Shown here: positions 24,871-33,188 of the stretch, one piece after another
Layout of the letters: each line of letters starts with the position of its first letter
Position numbering within the stretch: position 1 is the stretch's first letter
DNA from: Clostridiales bacterium UBA6114
Lineage (GTDB): Bacteria > Bacillota > Clostridia > Oscillospirales > Butyricicoccaceae
Assembly (NCBI GenBank): GCA_002423435.1
Contig: DIWE01000028.1
Location: 69,250-133,249 of the forward strand
Reading direction: 5' to 3'
Length of the DNA: 64,000 nt
Notes under the pieces: generated by a model
The model's input: only the letters and a program-made list of their open reading frames with translations
What the model was told of the DNA's origin: nothing
The model's database searches: none
Made by a program: the position numbers and the translations under genes

Positions 24871-25365
24871 ATGGCAAAACGCAAAACAGAGGTGCCGTAT
24901 ACCGGTACGAAGGAGCAGGAGGATCGGCTGAAATCCGTGATTGAAAAGCACAAGGATATCGAAGGATCGCTGATGCCTGTGCTCCAGGAGGCTCAGGAAA
25001 TCTACGGGTACCTGCCGATCGAGGTGCAGACCATGATCGCCGAGGGCCTCTCGGTGCCGCTTTCCGAGGTCTACGGAGTTGTCACGTTCTACGGTCAGTT
25101 CTCCTTGAATCCGAAGGGGAAATATCAGGTCAGCGTATGTCTCGGCACCGCCTGCTATGTCAAAGGCTCCGGCGATATTCTTGATCGCCTGAAGGAAACG
25201 ATCGGCATCGACGCCGGCGGCATCACAAAAGACGGAAAGTTCTCGCTTGACGCGACAAGGTGTGTCGGTGCCTGCGGACTTGCGCCCGTTATGATCGTAA
25301 ACGACGACGTGTACGGACGAATCGTGCCGAACGACGTGCCGAAGATCCTCGCAAAATACGCCTGA
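24871..25365 (+). CDS. hndA: NAD(P)-dependent hydrogenase subunit A (NuoE-like, [2Fe-2S])
   Basis: 164 aa; RBS AAGGAGG at 24857. Thioredoxin-like [2Fe-2S] fold with Cys pairs in VCLGTACYVKGS and TRCVGACGLAP (C-x4-C … C-x3-C). Homologue of NuoE/HndA: it passes electrons between flavin and Fe-S clusters in the multimeric hydrogenase. First gene after the Rex-like array. Its stop overlaps the next ATG. Confidence 0.92.
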   Translation: MAKRKTEVPYTGTKEQEDRLKSVIEKHKDIEGSLMPVLQEAQEIYGYLPIEVQTMIAEGLSVPLSEVYGVVTFYGQFSLNPKGKYQVSVCLGTACYVKGSGDILDRLKETIGIDAGGITKDGKFSLDATRCVGACGLAPVMIVNDDVYGRIVPNDVPKILAKYA

Positions 25366-25913
25366 TGAACGAGCTTTCACTTCACATACTGGACATCGTG
25401 CAAAATTCGATCGGCGCGGATGCAAAACATATCGTTATCGAGGTATCGGAAGACAAAGAGCTCGACCGGCTTTGCATCACGGTTTCCGACGACGGGCGCG
25501 GAATGGCTCCCGACTTTCTTAGTAAGGTCACCGATCCGTTTATCACGACGAGGACAACGAGAAAGGTGGGGCTTGGAATCCCCCTTGTAAAGCTCGCGGC
25601 GGAGTCGACGGGCGGAAGTCTGTCGATTGAAAGCGAATTGGGGAAGGGGACGACCGTAAAAACGGTTTTTACCCTGTCGCATATCGACCGCGCGCCGCTC
25701 GGCGATATGGCCGAGACCATGGCGGTCCTTCTGACGGCAAACCCCGAAGTCGGCTTTTTATACAGAAGGCGGGTCGGGCAGCGCGAATTTGTGCTGGATA
25801 CCGCGCAGATGAAGGCGGAGGTCGGGGATATCCCGCTGAATAATCCCGAGGTCCTGTTGTGGGTGAAGGAATATATTGCAGAAAAAGAAAAAGAACTTAA
25901 TGGAGGTGCTTAA
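25365..25913 (+). CDS. Histidine-kinase-like ATPase inside the hydrogenase operon
   Basis: 182 aa. The ATG at 25365 shares its A with the hndA stop (TGATG), so longer upstream reading is a shadow. N box DIVQNSIGADAKHIVIEV, G1 DDGRGMAPDF, G2 VGLGIPLVKLAAESTGG: a complete GHKL ATP-binding domain without sensor or dimerisation domain. The last 60 residues have no clear family. The tight coupling (overlap with hndA, 3 bp to hndB) suggests it works on or with the hydrogenase. Its target is unknown. Confidence 0.82.
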   Translation: MNELSLHILDIVQNSIGADAKHIVIEVSEDKELDRLCITVSDDGRGMAPDFLSKVTDPFITTRTTRKVGLGIPLVKLAAESTGGSLSIESELGKGTTVKTVFTLSHIDRAPLGDMAETMAVLLTANPEVGFLYRRRVGQREFVLDTAQMKAEVGDIPLNNPEVLLWVKEYIAEKEKELNGGA

Positions 25914-25916
25914 GAT

Positions 25917-26288
25917 ATGAAATCTCTCGAAGAGCTCAGGGCGATACGCGAACGTGTGCAGTCGAGTGTAAATATCCGGAACGAACATGGCGTCGATTCC
26001 ACAAGGATCGTCGTCGGGATGGCGACCTGCGGGATCGCCGCGGGGGCGCGGCCGGTGCTTTCCGCCTTTGTGGAGGAAGTCGCTCGCAGGAAGCTTGCGC
26101 ATGTGATGGTGAGCCAAACCGGCTGCATCGGTATCTGCCGCTTGGAGCCCGTTGTCGAAGTGTATGTGCCCGGCGAGGAAAAGGTTACTTACGTGAAGAT
26201 GACGGCGGATAAAGTGGCCAAAATTGTTGCCGATCATATTGTAAACGGCAAAGTCGTGACCGAATATACGATAGGCGCGGCGGAGTAA
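25917..26288 (+). CDS. hndB: NAD(P)-dependent hydrogenase subunit B ([2Fe-2S] thioredoxin-like)
   Basis: 123 aa; RBS GGAGGTG. VGMATCGIAAGARPVLSAF and VSQTGCIGICRLEPVVEVY carry the Cys residues of a thioredoxin-like [2Fe-2S] ferredoxin domain, as in HndB and in the N-terminus of HndC. Small electron-transfer subunit of the HndABCD complex. Confidence 0.9.
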   Translation: MKSLEELRAIRERVQSSVNIRNEHGVDSTRIVVGMATCGIAAGARPVLSAFVEEVARRKLAHVMVSQTGCIGICRLEPVVEVYVPGEEKVTYVKMTADKVAKIVADHIVNGKVVTEYTIGAAE

Positions 26289-26303
26289 GGAGGAGGGAGT
26301 CAC

Positions 26304-28097
26304 ATGGACATTGTCAGATCGCACATTCTGGTCTGTGGAGGCACGGGTTGCACCTCGTCCGGAAGCCAGAAAATCATTGAACATTTCGAAGAGGAACTGA
26401 AGGCAAACGGCCTTGAAAAAGAGGTAAGAGTCATAAAGACCGGCTGCTTCGGGCTCTGCGCGCTCGGCCCCGTCGTCGTCGTTTATCCCGAGGGCAGCTT
26501 CTATTCCAGGGTTTCCCCGGACGACGTAAAGGAGATCGTTTCCGAACATATCGTAAAGGGACGCATTGTAAAGCGCCTTCTGTACCAGGAGACCATCGAG
26601 GGCGACACGGTAAAATCACTAAACGACACCCCGTTTTACGCAAAGCAGAGGCGCGTTGTACTTAGAAACTGCGGCGTGATCGATCCGGAAAATGTCGACG
26701 AGTATATCGCGACCGGCGGCTACGAAGCGCTTGGAAAAGTGCTGACCGGAATGAAGCCGCAGGAAGTGATCGACCTGATCAAGGAGTCCGGCCTTCGCGG
26801 ACGCGGCGGCGCGGGGTTCCCGACGGGCCTTAAATGGCAGTTTGCCGCAAATCAGCCCGAAGGCAAAAAATATGTGCTTTGCAACGCCGACGAAGGCGAT
26901 CCGGGCGCGTTCATGGACCGTTCGGTGCTCGAGGGCGACCCGCACGCGGTCATCGAGGCGATGGCGATCGCGGGCTACGCGATCGGCGCGAAACAGGGAT
27001 ATATTTATGTGCGTGCGGAATATCCGATCGCCGTCAAACGCCTAAAAATTGCCATCGAGCAGGCGAAAAAGTACGGACTTTTGGGAAAGAATATTTTTGA
27101 CACCGGATTTGAATTCAATTTGGACATCCGCCTCGGCGCCGGCGCGTTTGTCTGCGGCGAGGAAACCGCGCTCATGACGTCGATCGAGGGCCACCGCGGC
27201 GAGCCCAGGCCCCGTCCTCCGTTCCCGGCCGTCAAGGGGCTTTTCGGCGTGCCGACGATCTTAAACAACGTTGAAACCTACGCGAATATCGCGCAGATCA
27301 TATTAAACGGTCCGGAATGGTTTAACTCGATCGGAACCGAGAAATCAAAGGGAACAAAGGTCTTCGCGCTTGTCGGAAAGATCAAAAACACCGGACTTGT
27401 CGAGATCCCGATGGGCACGACCCTTCGCGAAATCGTCGAGGAGATCGGCGGCGGCGTGCCGAACGGAAAGAAATTCAAAGCGGCGCAGACCGGCGGACCG
27501 TCCGGCGGCTGCATTCCTGCATCGCTGATGGACACCCCGATCGACTATGAAAACCTGATCAGGATCGGCTCCATGATGGGTTCCGGCGGCCTGATCGTCA
27601 TGGACGAGGACACCTGTATGGTCGATATCGCGAAGTTTTTCCTAAACTTCACGGTCGATGAAAGCTGCGGCAAATGCACGCCCTGCCGGATCGGCACAAG
27701 GCGGCTTTATGAGATGCTCGAGAAGATCACGTCGGGCAACGGCACCATGGAAGACCTCGACAGGCTCGAGGAGCTTTGCTACCATATCAAGGAAAATTCG
27801 CTGTGCGCCCTCGGGCAGACGGCGCCCAACCCGGTGCTGTCGACGCTCCATTATTTCCGCGACGAGTATGAGGCGCACGTCAGGGATAAAAAATGCCCGG
27901 CCGGCGTATGTAAGAGCCTTTTGAGCTATGAGATCCTGCCGGACAAGTGCAAGGGCTGCTCGGCCTGCTCGAAGGTATGTCCCGTCGGGGCGATTTCGGG
28001 CGAGCTCAGAAAGCCGTATGTAATCGATAAGGCCAAATGCATCAAATGCGGCGCCTGCATGGAAAAATGCAAATTCGGCGCGATTGTCAAGAAGTAA
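26304..28097 (+). CDS. hndC: NAD(P)-dependent hydrogenase flavoprotein subunit (NuoF-like)
   Basis: 597 aa; RBS GGAGGAGGG. Domains: N-terminal [2Fe-2S] thioredoxin-like (CGGTGCTSSGS … CFGLCALGP, residues 1-100); NuoF core with the FMN/NADH site GLRGRGGAGFPTGLKW and NADEGDPGAFMDR; the [4Fe-4S] motif ESCGKCTPCRIGTRRL; and a C-terminal two-cluster ferredoxin domain (CKGCSACSKVCPVGAI, CIKCGACMEKCKFGAI). It is where NAD(P)H is oxidised or formed and is the proposed electron-bifurcation centre in this enzyme class. Confidence 0.95.
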   Translation: MDIVRSHILVCGGTGCTSSGSQKIIEHFEEELKANGLEKEVRVIKTGCFGLCALGPVVVVYPEGSFYSRVSPDDVKEIVSEHIVKGRIVKRLLYQETIEGDTVKSLNDTPFYAKQRRVVLRNCGVIDPENVDEYIATGGYEALGKVLTGMKPQEVIDLIKESGLRGRGGAGFPTGLKWQFAANQPEGKKYVLCNADEGDPGAFMDRSVLEGDPHAVIEAMAIAGYAIGAKQGYIYVRAEYPIAVKRLKIAIEQAKKYGLLGKNIFDTGFEFNLDIRLGAGAFVCGEETALMTSIEGHRGEPRPRPPFPAVKGLFGVPTILNNVETYANIAQIILNGPEWFNSIGTEKSKGTKVFALVGKIKNTGLVEIPMGTTLREIVEEIGGGVPNGKKFKAAQTGGPSGGCIPASLMDTPIDYENLIRIGSMMGSGGLIVMDEDTCMVDIAKFFLNFTVDESCGKCTPCRIGTRRLYEMLEKITSGNGTMEDLDRLEELCYHIKENSLCALGQTAPNPVLSTLHYFRDEYEAHVRDKKCPAGVCKSLLSYEILPDKCKGCSACSKVCPVGAISGELRKPYVIDKAKCIKCGACMEKCKFGAIVKK

Positions 28098-28116
28098 GGC
28101 GGAAGGGAGTAAAGAC

Positions 28117-29865
28117 ATGGAAACTGTAAAATTAAAAATCAACGGGATCGAGGTCGAGGCCCCCAAAAACGCCACGATTCTTGAGGCTGCGCGTCTGGCG
28201 GGTATCGAGATTCCGACCCTGTGCTATTTAAAGGATATCAACGCGATCGGCGCATGCCGCATCTGCGTTGTCGAGGTCAAGGGCGCAAGGTCGTCCTGCG
28301 CCGCGTGCGTGTACCCCGTGGCCGAGGGCATGGAGGTCTCCACAAACACGCCGAAAATCAGAAAAGCGAGAAAGAACACTCTCGAGCTTCTGCTGTCGAA
28401 CCACCGCAGAGAGTGCCTCTCCTGCATCCGGTCCCAGGACTGCGAGCTGCAGAAGCTCTCGAAGGAATACGGCTGCGACGAGCATAAATACCCGGAGGGC
28501 CAGAAGCTCCCGAACATCGTCGACGCAAACGAAGTGCTGATCCGCGACAATTCGAAGTGCATCCTTTGCCGCCGGTGCGTCGCGGTCTGCAAGTCGAACC
28601 AGGGCTGCGCCGTGATCGGCCCGAATGAGCGCGGCTATGAAAGCCACATAGCGCCGGTGTTCGATATGCCTCTTGATAAGGTCGCGTGCATCCGCTGCGG
28701 CCAGTGCATCACCGTATGTCCGACCGGCGCTCTGCGCGAGAAGGACGATACCGAGAAGGTTTGGGCGGCGCTTTCGGATCCGGATAAGCATGTCGTCGTC
28801 GGCACGGCGCCCGCCGTCCGCGCCCAGCTCGGCGAGGAATTCGGCTACCCGATCGGCACCAACGTCGAGGGCAAAATGGCGGCGGCTCTGAGAGCGCTCG
28901 GCTTTGACGGCGTATTCGACGTCGACACCGCGGCCGACCTCACGATCATGGAGGAGGGCACCGAACTTCTTCAGCGCTTAAACGGCGAGGGCGGACCGCT
29001 GCCGCTGATCACCTCCTGCTCGCCGGGATGGATCAAGTATTGCGAGCACTACTATCCGGAATTCATTCCGAATCTTTCAAGCTGCAAATCCCCGCAGCAG
29101 ATGTTCGGCGCGATGATGAAAAGCTACTATGCCGCAAAGAAGGGGATCGACCCGAAGAATATTTTTGTCGTCACGGTCATGCCCTGCACCGCGAAGAAAT
29201 TCGAGATCAAACGGGAGCACGAGGCTTCTGTCGACGGGCTTCCCGATATCGACGTGACGATCACGACCCGCGAATTTGCGAGGATGATCAAAAAAGCCGG
29301 CATCATGTTTGACAAACTGCCGTCCGACGCGACCTTCGATCCGATGTTCGGTGTCGCATCCGGCGCTGCGCATATTTTCGGCGCGACCGGCGGCGTTATG
29401 GAAGCGGCGCTCCGCACCGTCGCCGAGATCGTTACCGGAAAGCCCCTCGAGAAGCTTGACTTCCACGATGTCCGCGGCATCAAGGGCATCAAGGAGGCAA
29501 CCTACGACCTCGCCGGCAAAAAGGTGAGAGTTGCCGTCGCGTCCGGTACAAAGAACGCGTCCATTTTGCTCGACAGCATCAAGGAGGGCAAGGCAAGCTA
29601 TGAATTCGTCGAGATCATGGCGTGCCCGGGCGGCTGCGTAAACGGCGGCGGCCAGCCCCAGCAGCCGGGCGCTGTAAGAAACTTTACCGATGTCCGCGCG
29701 GAGCGTGCCAAGGCGCTTTATTCCGAGGACGCCGCGATGAAGCTGCGCAAGAGCCATGAAAACCCGGTCATCAAGGAAGTCTACGAGACCTACCTCGGCA
29801 AGCCGGGAAGCCACAAGGCGCACGAGCTTCTGCATACGAAATACGCCGCCCGCCCGAGATATTGA
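28117..29865 (+). CDS. hndD: [FeFe] hydrogenase catalytic subunit
   Basis: 582 aa from the ATG at 28117 (GGAAGGGAG upstream); the frame opens 11 codons earlier inside hndC. N-terminal [2Fe-2S] domain; His-ligated cluster HRRECLSCIRSQDCELQ; two [4Fe-4S] clusters (CILCRRCVAVCKSNQGC, CIRCGQCITVCPTGAL); then the H-cluster domain: L1 TSCSPGW, L2 MPCTAKKFE, L3 EIMACPGGCVNGGGQP. The C-terminal small-subunit-like segment ends with GSHKAHELLHTKY. It makes or oxidises H2. L1 reads CS rather than CC, which I recall from other multimeric enzymes. Confidence 0.95.
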   Translation: METVKLKINGIEVEAPKNATILEAARLAGIEIPTLCYLKDINAIGACRICVVEVKGARSSCAACVYPVAEGMEVSTNTPKIRKARKNTLELLLSNHRRECLSCIRSQDCELQKLSKEYGCDEHKYPEGQKLPNIVDANEVLIRDNSKCILCRRCVAVCKSNQGCAVIGPNERGYESHIAPVFDMPLDKVACIRCGQCITVCPTGALREKDDTEKVWAALSDPDKHVVVGTAPAVRAQLGEEFGYPIGTNVEGKMAAALRALGFDGVFDVDTAADLTIMEEGTELLQRLNGEGGPLPLITSCSPGWIKYCEHYYPEFIPNLSSCKSPQQMFGAMMKSYYAAKKGIDPKNIFVVTVMPCTAKKFEIKREHEASVDGLPDIDVTITTREFARMIKKAGIMFDKLPSDATFDPMFGVASGAAHIFGATGGVMEAALRTVAEIVTGKPLEKLDFHDVRGIKGIKEATYDLAGKKVRVAVASGTKNASILLDSIKEGKASYEFVEIMACPGGCVNGGGQPQQPGAVRNFTDVRAERAKALYSEDAAMKLRKSHENPVIKEVYETYLGKPGSHKAHELLHTKYAARPRY

Positions 29866-29875
29866 CCTTAATAGC

Positions 29876-29903
29876 AAGGGAGGCTCGAAAGAGCCTCCCC
29901 TTT
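29876..29903 (+). terminator. Terminator of the hnd operon
   Basis: AAGGGAGGCTC, tetraloop GAAA (29887-29890), GAGCCTCCC, then CTTT. A GNRA-capped strong stem, with a short T-tract. It starts about 10 bp after the hndD stop. Confidence 0.7.
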
Positions 29904-30219
29904 GGCATACAAACTTTAGTGAACGAACCTGTTCGTTTTGGGCGGTTTAAAATGCAACAGGCCGCGCTCTTGCGCAGCCTATGCAACAGGTATGAAAGAA
30001 AAAGGAATAAGAATTAAACAAATACGCCACAATCCGTTTGCATAAACTATTATATTCCTGCAAATAGTATCAAACAAGAGCAAAAGTACGAGAAAATCAA
30101 GTTGCATATTTTGCCGTATTTTGTGATATTACACAAACGCATCTGAAACCGTGCTTTAACCATCGTTTCAGTCAAAACTAAAAAGAAGCCGGAATATTTC
30201 CGTTTTAAGCTTTTTGGCA
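29904..30219. other. Gene-free stretch between hndD and rpsO
   Basis: No ORF with start and RBS. Holds the hairpin AACGAAC/GTTCGTT with T-run (29922-29941) and two direct copies of ATGCAACAGG (29952-29961, 29981-29990) flanking a GCGC-tctt-GCGC hairpin. The remainder (29995-30200) is AT-rich with no clear structure. Confidence 0.5.
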
Positions 30220-30248
30220 TTTACAAACAATGCAAGCTGTGTTAAAAT
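30220..30248 (+). promoter_or_regulatory. rpsO promoter
   Basis: TTTACA (30220-30225), 17-bp spacer, TAAAAT (30243-30248). Confidence 0.7.
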
Positions 30249-30254
30249 AGCAGC

Positions 30255-30362
30255 GTTTAAGCCCTTTTGCTTAGTATAAGGAATCAAGTCCTGTTTATCG
30301 GGAGATTCACCCGCCTTATACCCGGCTCTTCGGGCATCAGATTCAAACGGAGGTGAAAGCGC
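30255..30362 (+). promoter_or_regulatory. Structured rpsO leader, probable S15 autoregulatory site
   Basis: A leader of about 108 nt. GTATAAGG (30274-30281) pairs with CCTTATAC (30314-30321) enclosing a 32-nt arm, and CCCG/CGGG (30321-30324, 30331-30334) stacks next to it, giving a junction like the 16S rRNA site bound by S15. The RBS GGAGGTG follows. S15 leaders with such junctions are known in Firmicutes; assignment here is by structure, not by covariance search. Confidence 0.6.
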
Positions 30363-30629
30363 ATGATATTAAAAGAAAAAAAAGCTCAGCTTATCAACGA
30401 AAACCGTACCCATGAAAACGACACCGGTTCTCCGGAGGTACAGATCGCGATCCTGACGGCCCGCATCAACGAACTTAACGAGCACCTGAAGGTGCACAAG
30501 AAGGATAACCATTCGAGGCGGGGCCTTTTAAAAATGGTCGGTAAACGCCGTTCGCTGTTGAACTATCTTCAGAAGAAAGATGTCGAGCGTTACCGCGCCC
30601 TTATAGCAAAGCTTGGAATCCGCAAGTAA
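30363..30629 (+). CDS. rpsO: 30S ribosomal protein S15
   Basis: 88 aa, the normal S15 length. NENDTGSPEVQIAILTARI-like segment (THENDTGSPEVQIAILTAR) and HKKDNHSRRGLLKMVGKRR are diagnostic. Binds 16S rRNA early in 30S assembly. Followed by its own terminator and then pnp, a conserved order. Confidence 0.97.
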   Translation: MILKEKKAQLINENRTHENDTGSPEVQIAILTARINELNEHLKVHKKDNHSRRGLLKMVGKRRSLLNYLQKKDVERYRALIAKLGIRK

Positions 30630-30639
30630 ACTGGAAAGC

Positions 30640-30677
30640 GGGGGGCGTGCGTGCTTACGCACCCCCCTTTGATCTTT
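30640..30677 (+). terminator. Terminator between rpsO and pnp
   Basis: GGGGGGCGTGCGT (30640-30652), loop GCTT, ACGCACCCCCC (30657-30667) with one bulged C, then TTTGATCTTTTT. Because the upstream-most start of the pnp frame (30647) lies inside this hairpin, pnp must begin later. Confidence 0.85.
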
Positions 30678-30799
30678 TTATATCATCATTTCCGGGGGAT
30701 GCCTCTTTAGCAGTTGAAATTGTTCCCGAACCGTCGGGGGCAGCTTCAAATGCTAAACGCATGGTATCCGCCCGCAGAATAATAATAGAGGTGGATAAA

Positions 30800-32932
30800 T
30801 TGTTGAAGTTAATCGAATTCCCGAAAGAAAGAAAGTACACGACGACACTGGCCGGCAGGCCCCTCGTCATTGAAACCGGAAAAATGGCGGGTCTCGCCAA
30901 CGGCTCCTGCCTGATCCGCTACGGCGACACCGTTGTGCTCGTCACGGCGACCGCGTCGAAGACCCCGCGGGAGGGCATCGATTTTTTCCCGCTGTCCGTC
31001 GATTTTGAGGAAAGGCTTTATTCCGTCGGACGCATCCCGGGCAGCTTTATGCGCCGCGAGGGGAGACCGTCCGAAAAAGCGATTCTGGCGTCGCGTCTCA
31101 TCGACCGCCCGATCCGCCCGCTTTTCCCGAAGGATATGAGAAACGACGTCGCCATCGCCGCGACGATCATGTCGGTTGAAAACGACAACCTCCCCGAAAT
31201 CGCCGCTATGATCGGCGCGTCGGTCGCACTGTCCATTTCCGATATCCCGTGGGGCGGCCCGATCGCGGGCGTCGTCGTCGGCTATGTCGACGGAAAGTAT
31301 GTAATAAACCCGACCTCCGCGGAGCGTGAAAAAAGCGCGATGCATGTCACCGTCGCAGGAACAAAGGAAAAAATAGCCATGATTGAGGCGGGCGCGGACC
31401 AGATTCCCGACGATATCATGTTAAACGGCATTCTCGCGGCACATGAGGAGATCAAAAAGCTCGCGGCCTTTATTGAGAATATCAAAAACGAGATCGGCCT
31501 TCCGAAGTTTGCCTATGATTCCGCCGAGGTTGACCCGGCGATGTATGAGGATATCAAGGCCTTTGCGCTCGACCGTGTGAAAGAGTGCCTCGACACCGAC
31601 GACAAGAAGGTGCGCGACGGGAGACTCGACGCCCTCCTGAAAGAGATCGCGGAGCAGTTTTCGGAAAAATACCCCGATTCGCCGAAGGCGTTCGGCGAAT
31701 GCCTCTATAAGCTTCAGAAATACGTCGTGCGCCGCTGGATCTTAGACGAGGGCAAGCGCGTCGACGGCCGTGCGCTCGACGAGGTCCGTCCGCTCGGCGC
31801 CGAGGTAGGCGTTTTGCCGCGCACGCACGGGACAGGCCTTTTCTCAAGGGGCCAGACCCAGGTCCTGACCGTTGTCACGCTCGGCACGATGCGCGACTCC
31901 CAGGAGCTTGACACGATTTACGAGGAAGAAAACAAGCGCTATATGCACCATTATAATTTCCCGTCCTACTCGGTCGGCGAGGCAAAACCCTCGCGCGGCC
32001 CCGGCAGAAGGGAGATCGGCCACGGCGCCCTGGCCGAGCGCGCGCTCGAGCCCGTGATCCCGTCGGTCGAGGAGTTCCCGTATTCGCTGCGCCTGGTTTC
32101 CGAGGTGCTTTCCTCAAACGGCTCGACTTCCCAGGGCTCGGTCTGCGGATCAACCCTCGCCCTGATGGACGCTGGCGTACCGATCAAGGCGCCGGTCGCC
32201 GGCATTTCCTGCGGCCTTGTCACGGAAGGCGACCGTTTTATTACCTTTACCGATATCCAGGGGCTTGAGGATTTCTTCGGCGACATGGATTTCAAGGTGG
32301 CCGGAACGAAAAAGGGCATCACCGCGATCCAGATGGATATCAAGGTCGACGGCCTGACGCCCGAGATCATCAAAGAAGCGTTCGAAAGGACAAGAATCGC
32401 GCGCATTCAGATTCTGGACGAAGTGATGCTCAAATGCATCCCGGCGCCGCGGCCGGAGCTTTCCGAGTATGCGCCGAAGATGATCCGCATTATGATCGAT
32501 CCGGACAAGATCCGCGAGGTCATCGGCAAGGGCGGCTCGGTGATCCAGAAGATCACGGCCGACACCAACACGAAAATCGATATCGAAGACGACGGCTCGG
32601 TTTGCATCGCTGCGGTCAATCTCGAAGACGGCGAAAGAGCGAGAAAGATCATCGAGGCGATCACGAAGGACCCGAAAATCGGCGATATTTTCGAAGGCAA
32701 GGTAACCCGTATCATGACGTTCGGCGCATTTGTTGAATTTGCGCCGGGCAAAGAGGGAATGATACACATATCGAAGCTCGAAAACCACCGCGTCGCAAAG
32801 GTCGAGGACGTCCTGAAGATCGGCGACACGACATGGGTCAAGGTGGTCGAGATCGATGAAAAGGGAAGGATCAATCTTTCAAGGAAAGACGCCTTGAATG
32901 AGCTTGAGGCAAAAAAATCCCCACAGGCGTAA
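30800..32932 (+). CDS. pnp: Polyribonucleotide nucleotidyltransferase (PNPase)
   Basis: About 710 aa. No ATG is available near the family N-terminus; TTG 30800 is preferred (AGAGGTGG 8 bp upstream), and GTG 30791 is the alternative. Two RNase PH domains (LAGRPLVIETGKMA … RIPGSFMRREGRPSEKA; second copy PRTHGTGLFSRGQTQ, GRREIGHGALAERAL), a KH domain (IREVIGKGGSVIQKI) and an S1 domain (GKVTRIMTFGAFVEF). Phosphorolytic 3'-5' RNA decay and RNA surveillance. Complete. Confidence 0.95.
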   Translation: MLKLIEFPKERKYTTTLAGRPLVIETGKMAGLANGSCLIRYGDTVVLVTATASKTPREGIDFFPLSVDFEERLYSVGRIPGSFMRREGRPSEKAILASRLIDRPIRPLFPKDMRNDVAIAATIMSVENDNLPEIAAMIGASVALSISDIPWGGPIAGVVVGYVDGKYVINPTSAEREKSAMHVTVAGTKEKIAMIEAGADQIPDDIMLNGILAAHEEIKKLAAFIENIKNEIGLPKFAYDSAEVDPAMYEDIKAFALDRVKECLDTDDKKVRDGRLDALLKEIAEQFSEKYPDSPKAFGECLYKLQKYVVRRWILDEGKRVDGRALDEVRPLGAEVGVLPRTHGTGLFSRGQTQVLTVVTLGTMRDSQELDTIYEEENKRYMHHYNFPSYSVGEAKPSRGPGRREIGHGALAERALEPVIPSVEEFPYSLRLVSEVLSSNGSTSQGSVCGSTLALMDAGVPIKAPVAGISCGLVTEGDRFITFTDIQGLEDFFGDMDFKVAGTKKGITAIQMDIKVDGLTPEIIKEAFERTRIARIQILDEVMLKCIPAPRPELSEYAPKMIRIMIDPDKIREVIGKGGSVIQKITADTNTKIDIEDDGSVCIAAVNLEDGERARKIIEAITKDPKIGDIFEGKVTRIMTFGAFVEFAPGKEGMIHISKLENHRVAKVEDVLKIGDTTWVKVVEIDEKGRINLSRKDALNELEAKKSPQA

Positions 32933-32943
32933 TAAGCATCCGG

Positions 32944-32979
32944 ACGGGGGCGGCAATTTCTTTGTCTCCCCCGTTTTTT
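32944..32979 (+). terminator. pnp terminator
   Basis: ACGGGGG (32944-32950) pairs with CCCCCGT (32968-32974), followed by six T. The loop is long (17 nt). Confidence 0.75.
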
Positions 32980-32986
32980 CATCCTT

Positions 32987-33149
32987 TAGGCCTTGTTTGT
33001 AAAATCAGTGTGTACGGAATCCTTAAGAATTTTGCGTCGGGCAAGGCAAATTTTTGCAGGTATAATTTGTTTATGGCAAGAAAATTTAACGCAGCCAGGC
33101 GTAAAATTCGGCGGAAAGACGGGCTCAGGGATTTTACAAACAAGGCCTA
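32987..33149. mobile_element. MITE-like element, 163 bp with 20-bp perfect terminal inverted repeats
   Basis: TAGGCCTTGTTTGTAAAATC at 32987-33006 is repeated exactly in inverse at 33130-33149. The outermost TA on each side could be a TA target duplication, as made by IS630/Tc1- or some IS5-type transposases. The inner arms are also roughly complementary (GAATTTTGCGTC… against GAATTTTACGCC…), so the whole unit can fold into a long hairpin. No coding capacity. It sits between the pnp terminator and the M16 peptidase gene. Confidence 0.75.
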
Positions 33150-33188
33150 GTCAAAGCATTGTGGAAAAAGAAATGTGAGGAACACTCT

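Noticed and set aside
30647..30799. N-terminal extension of pnp
   Set aside because: The frame is open but begins inside the rpsO terminator hairpin and adds residues foreign to PNPase; a start near 30800 fits the family N-terminus.
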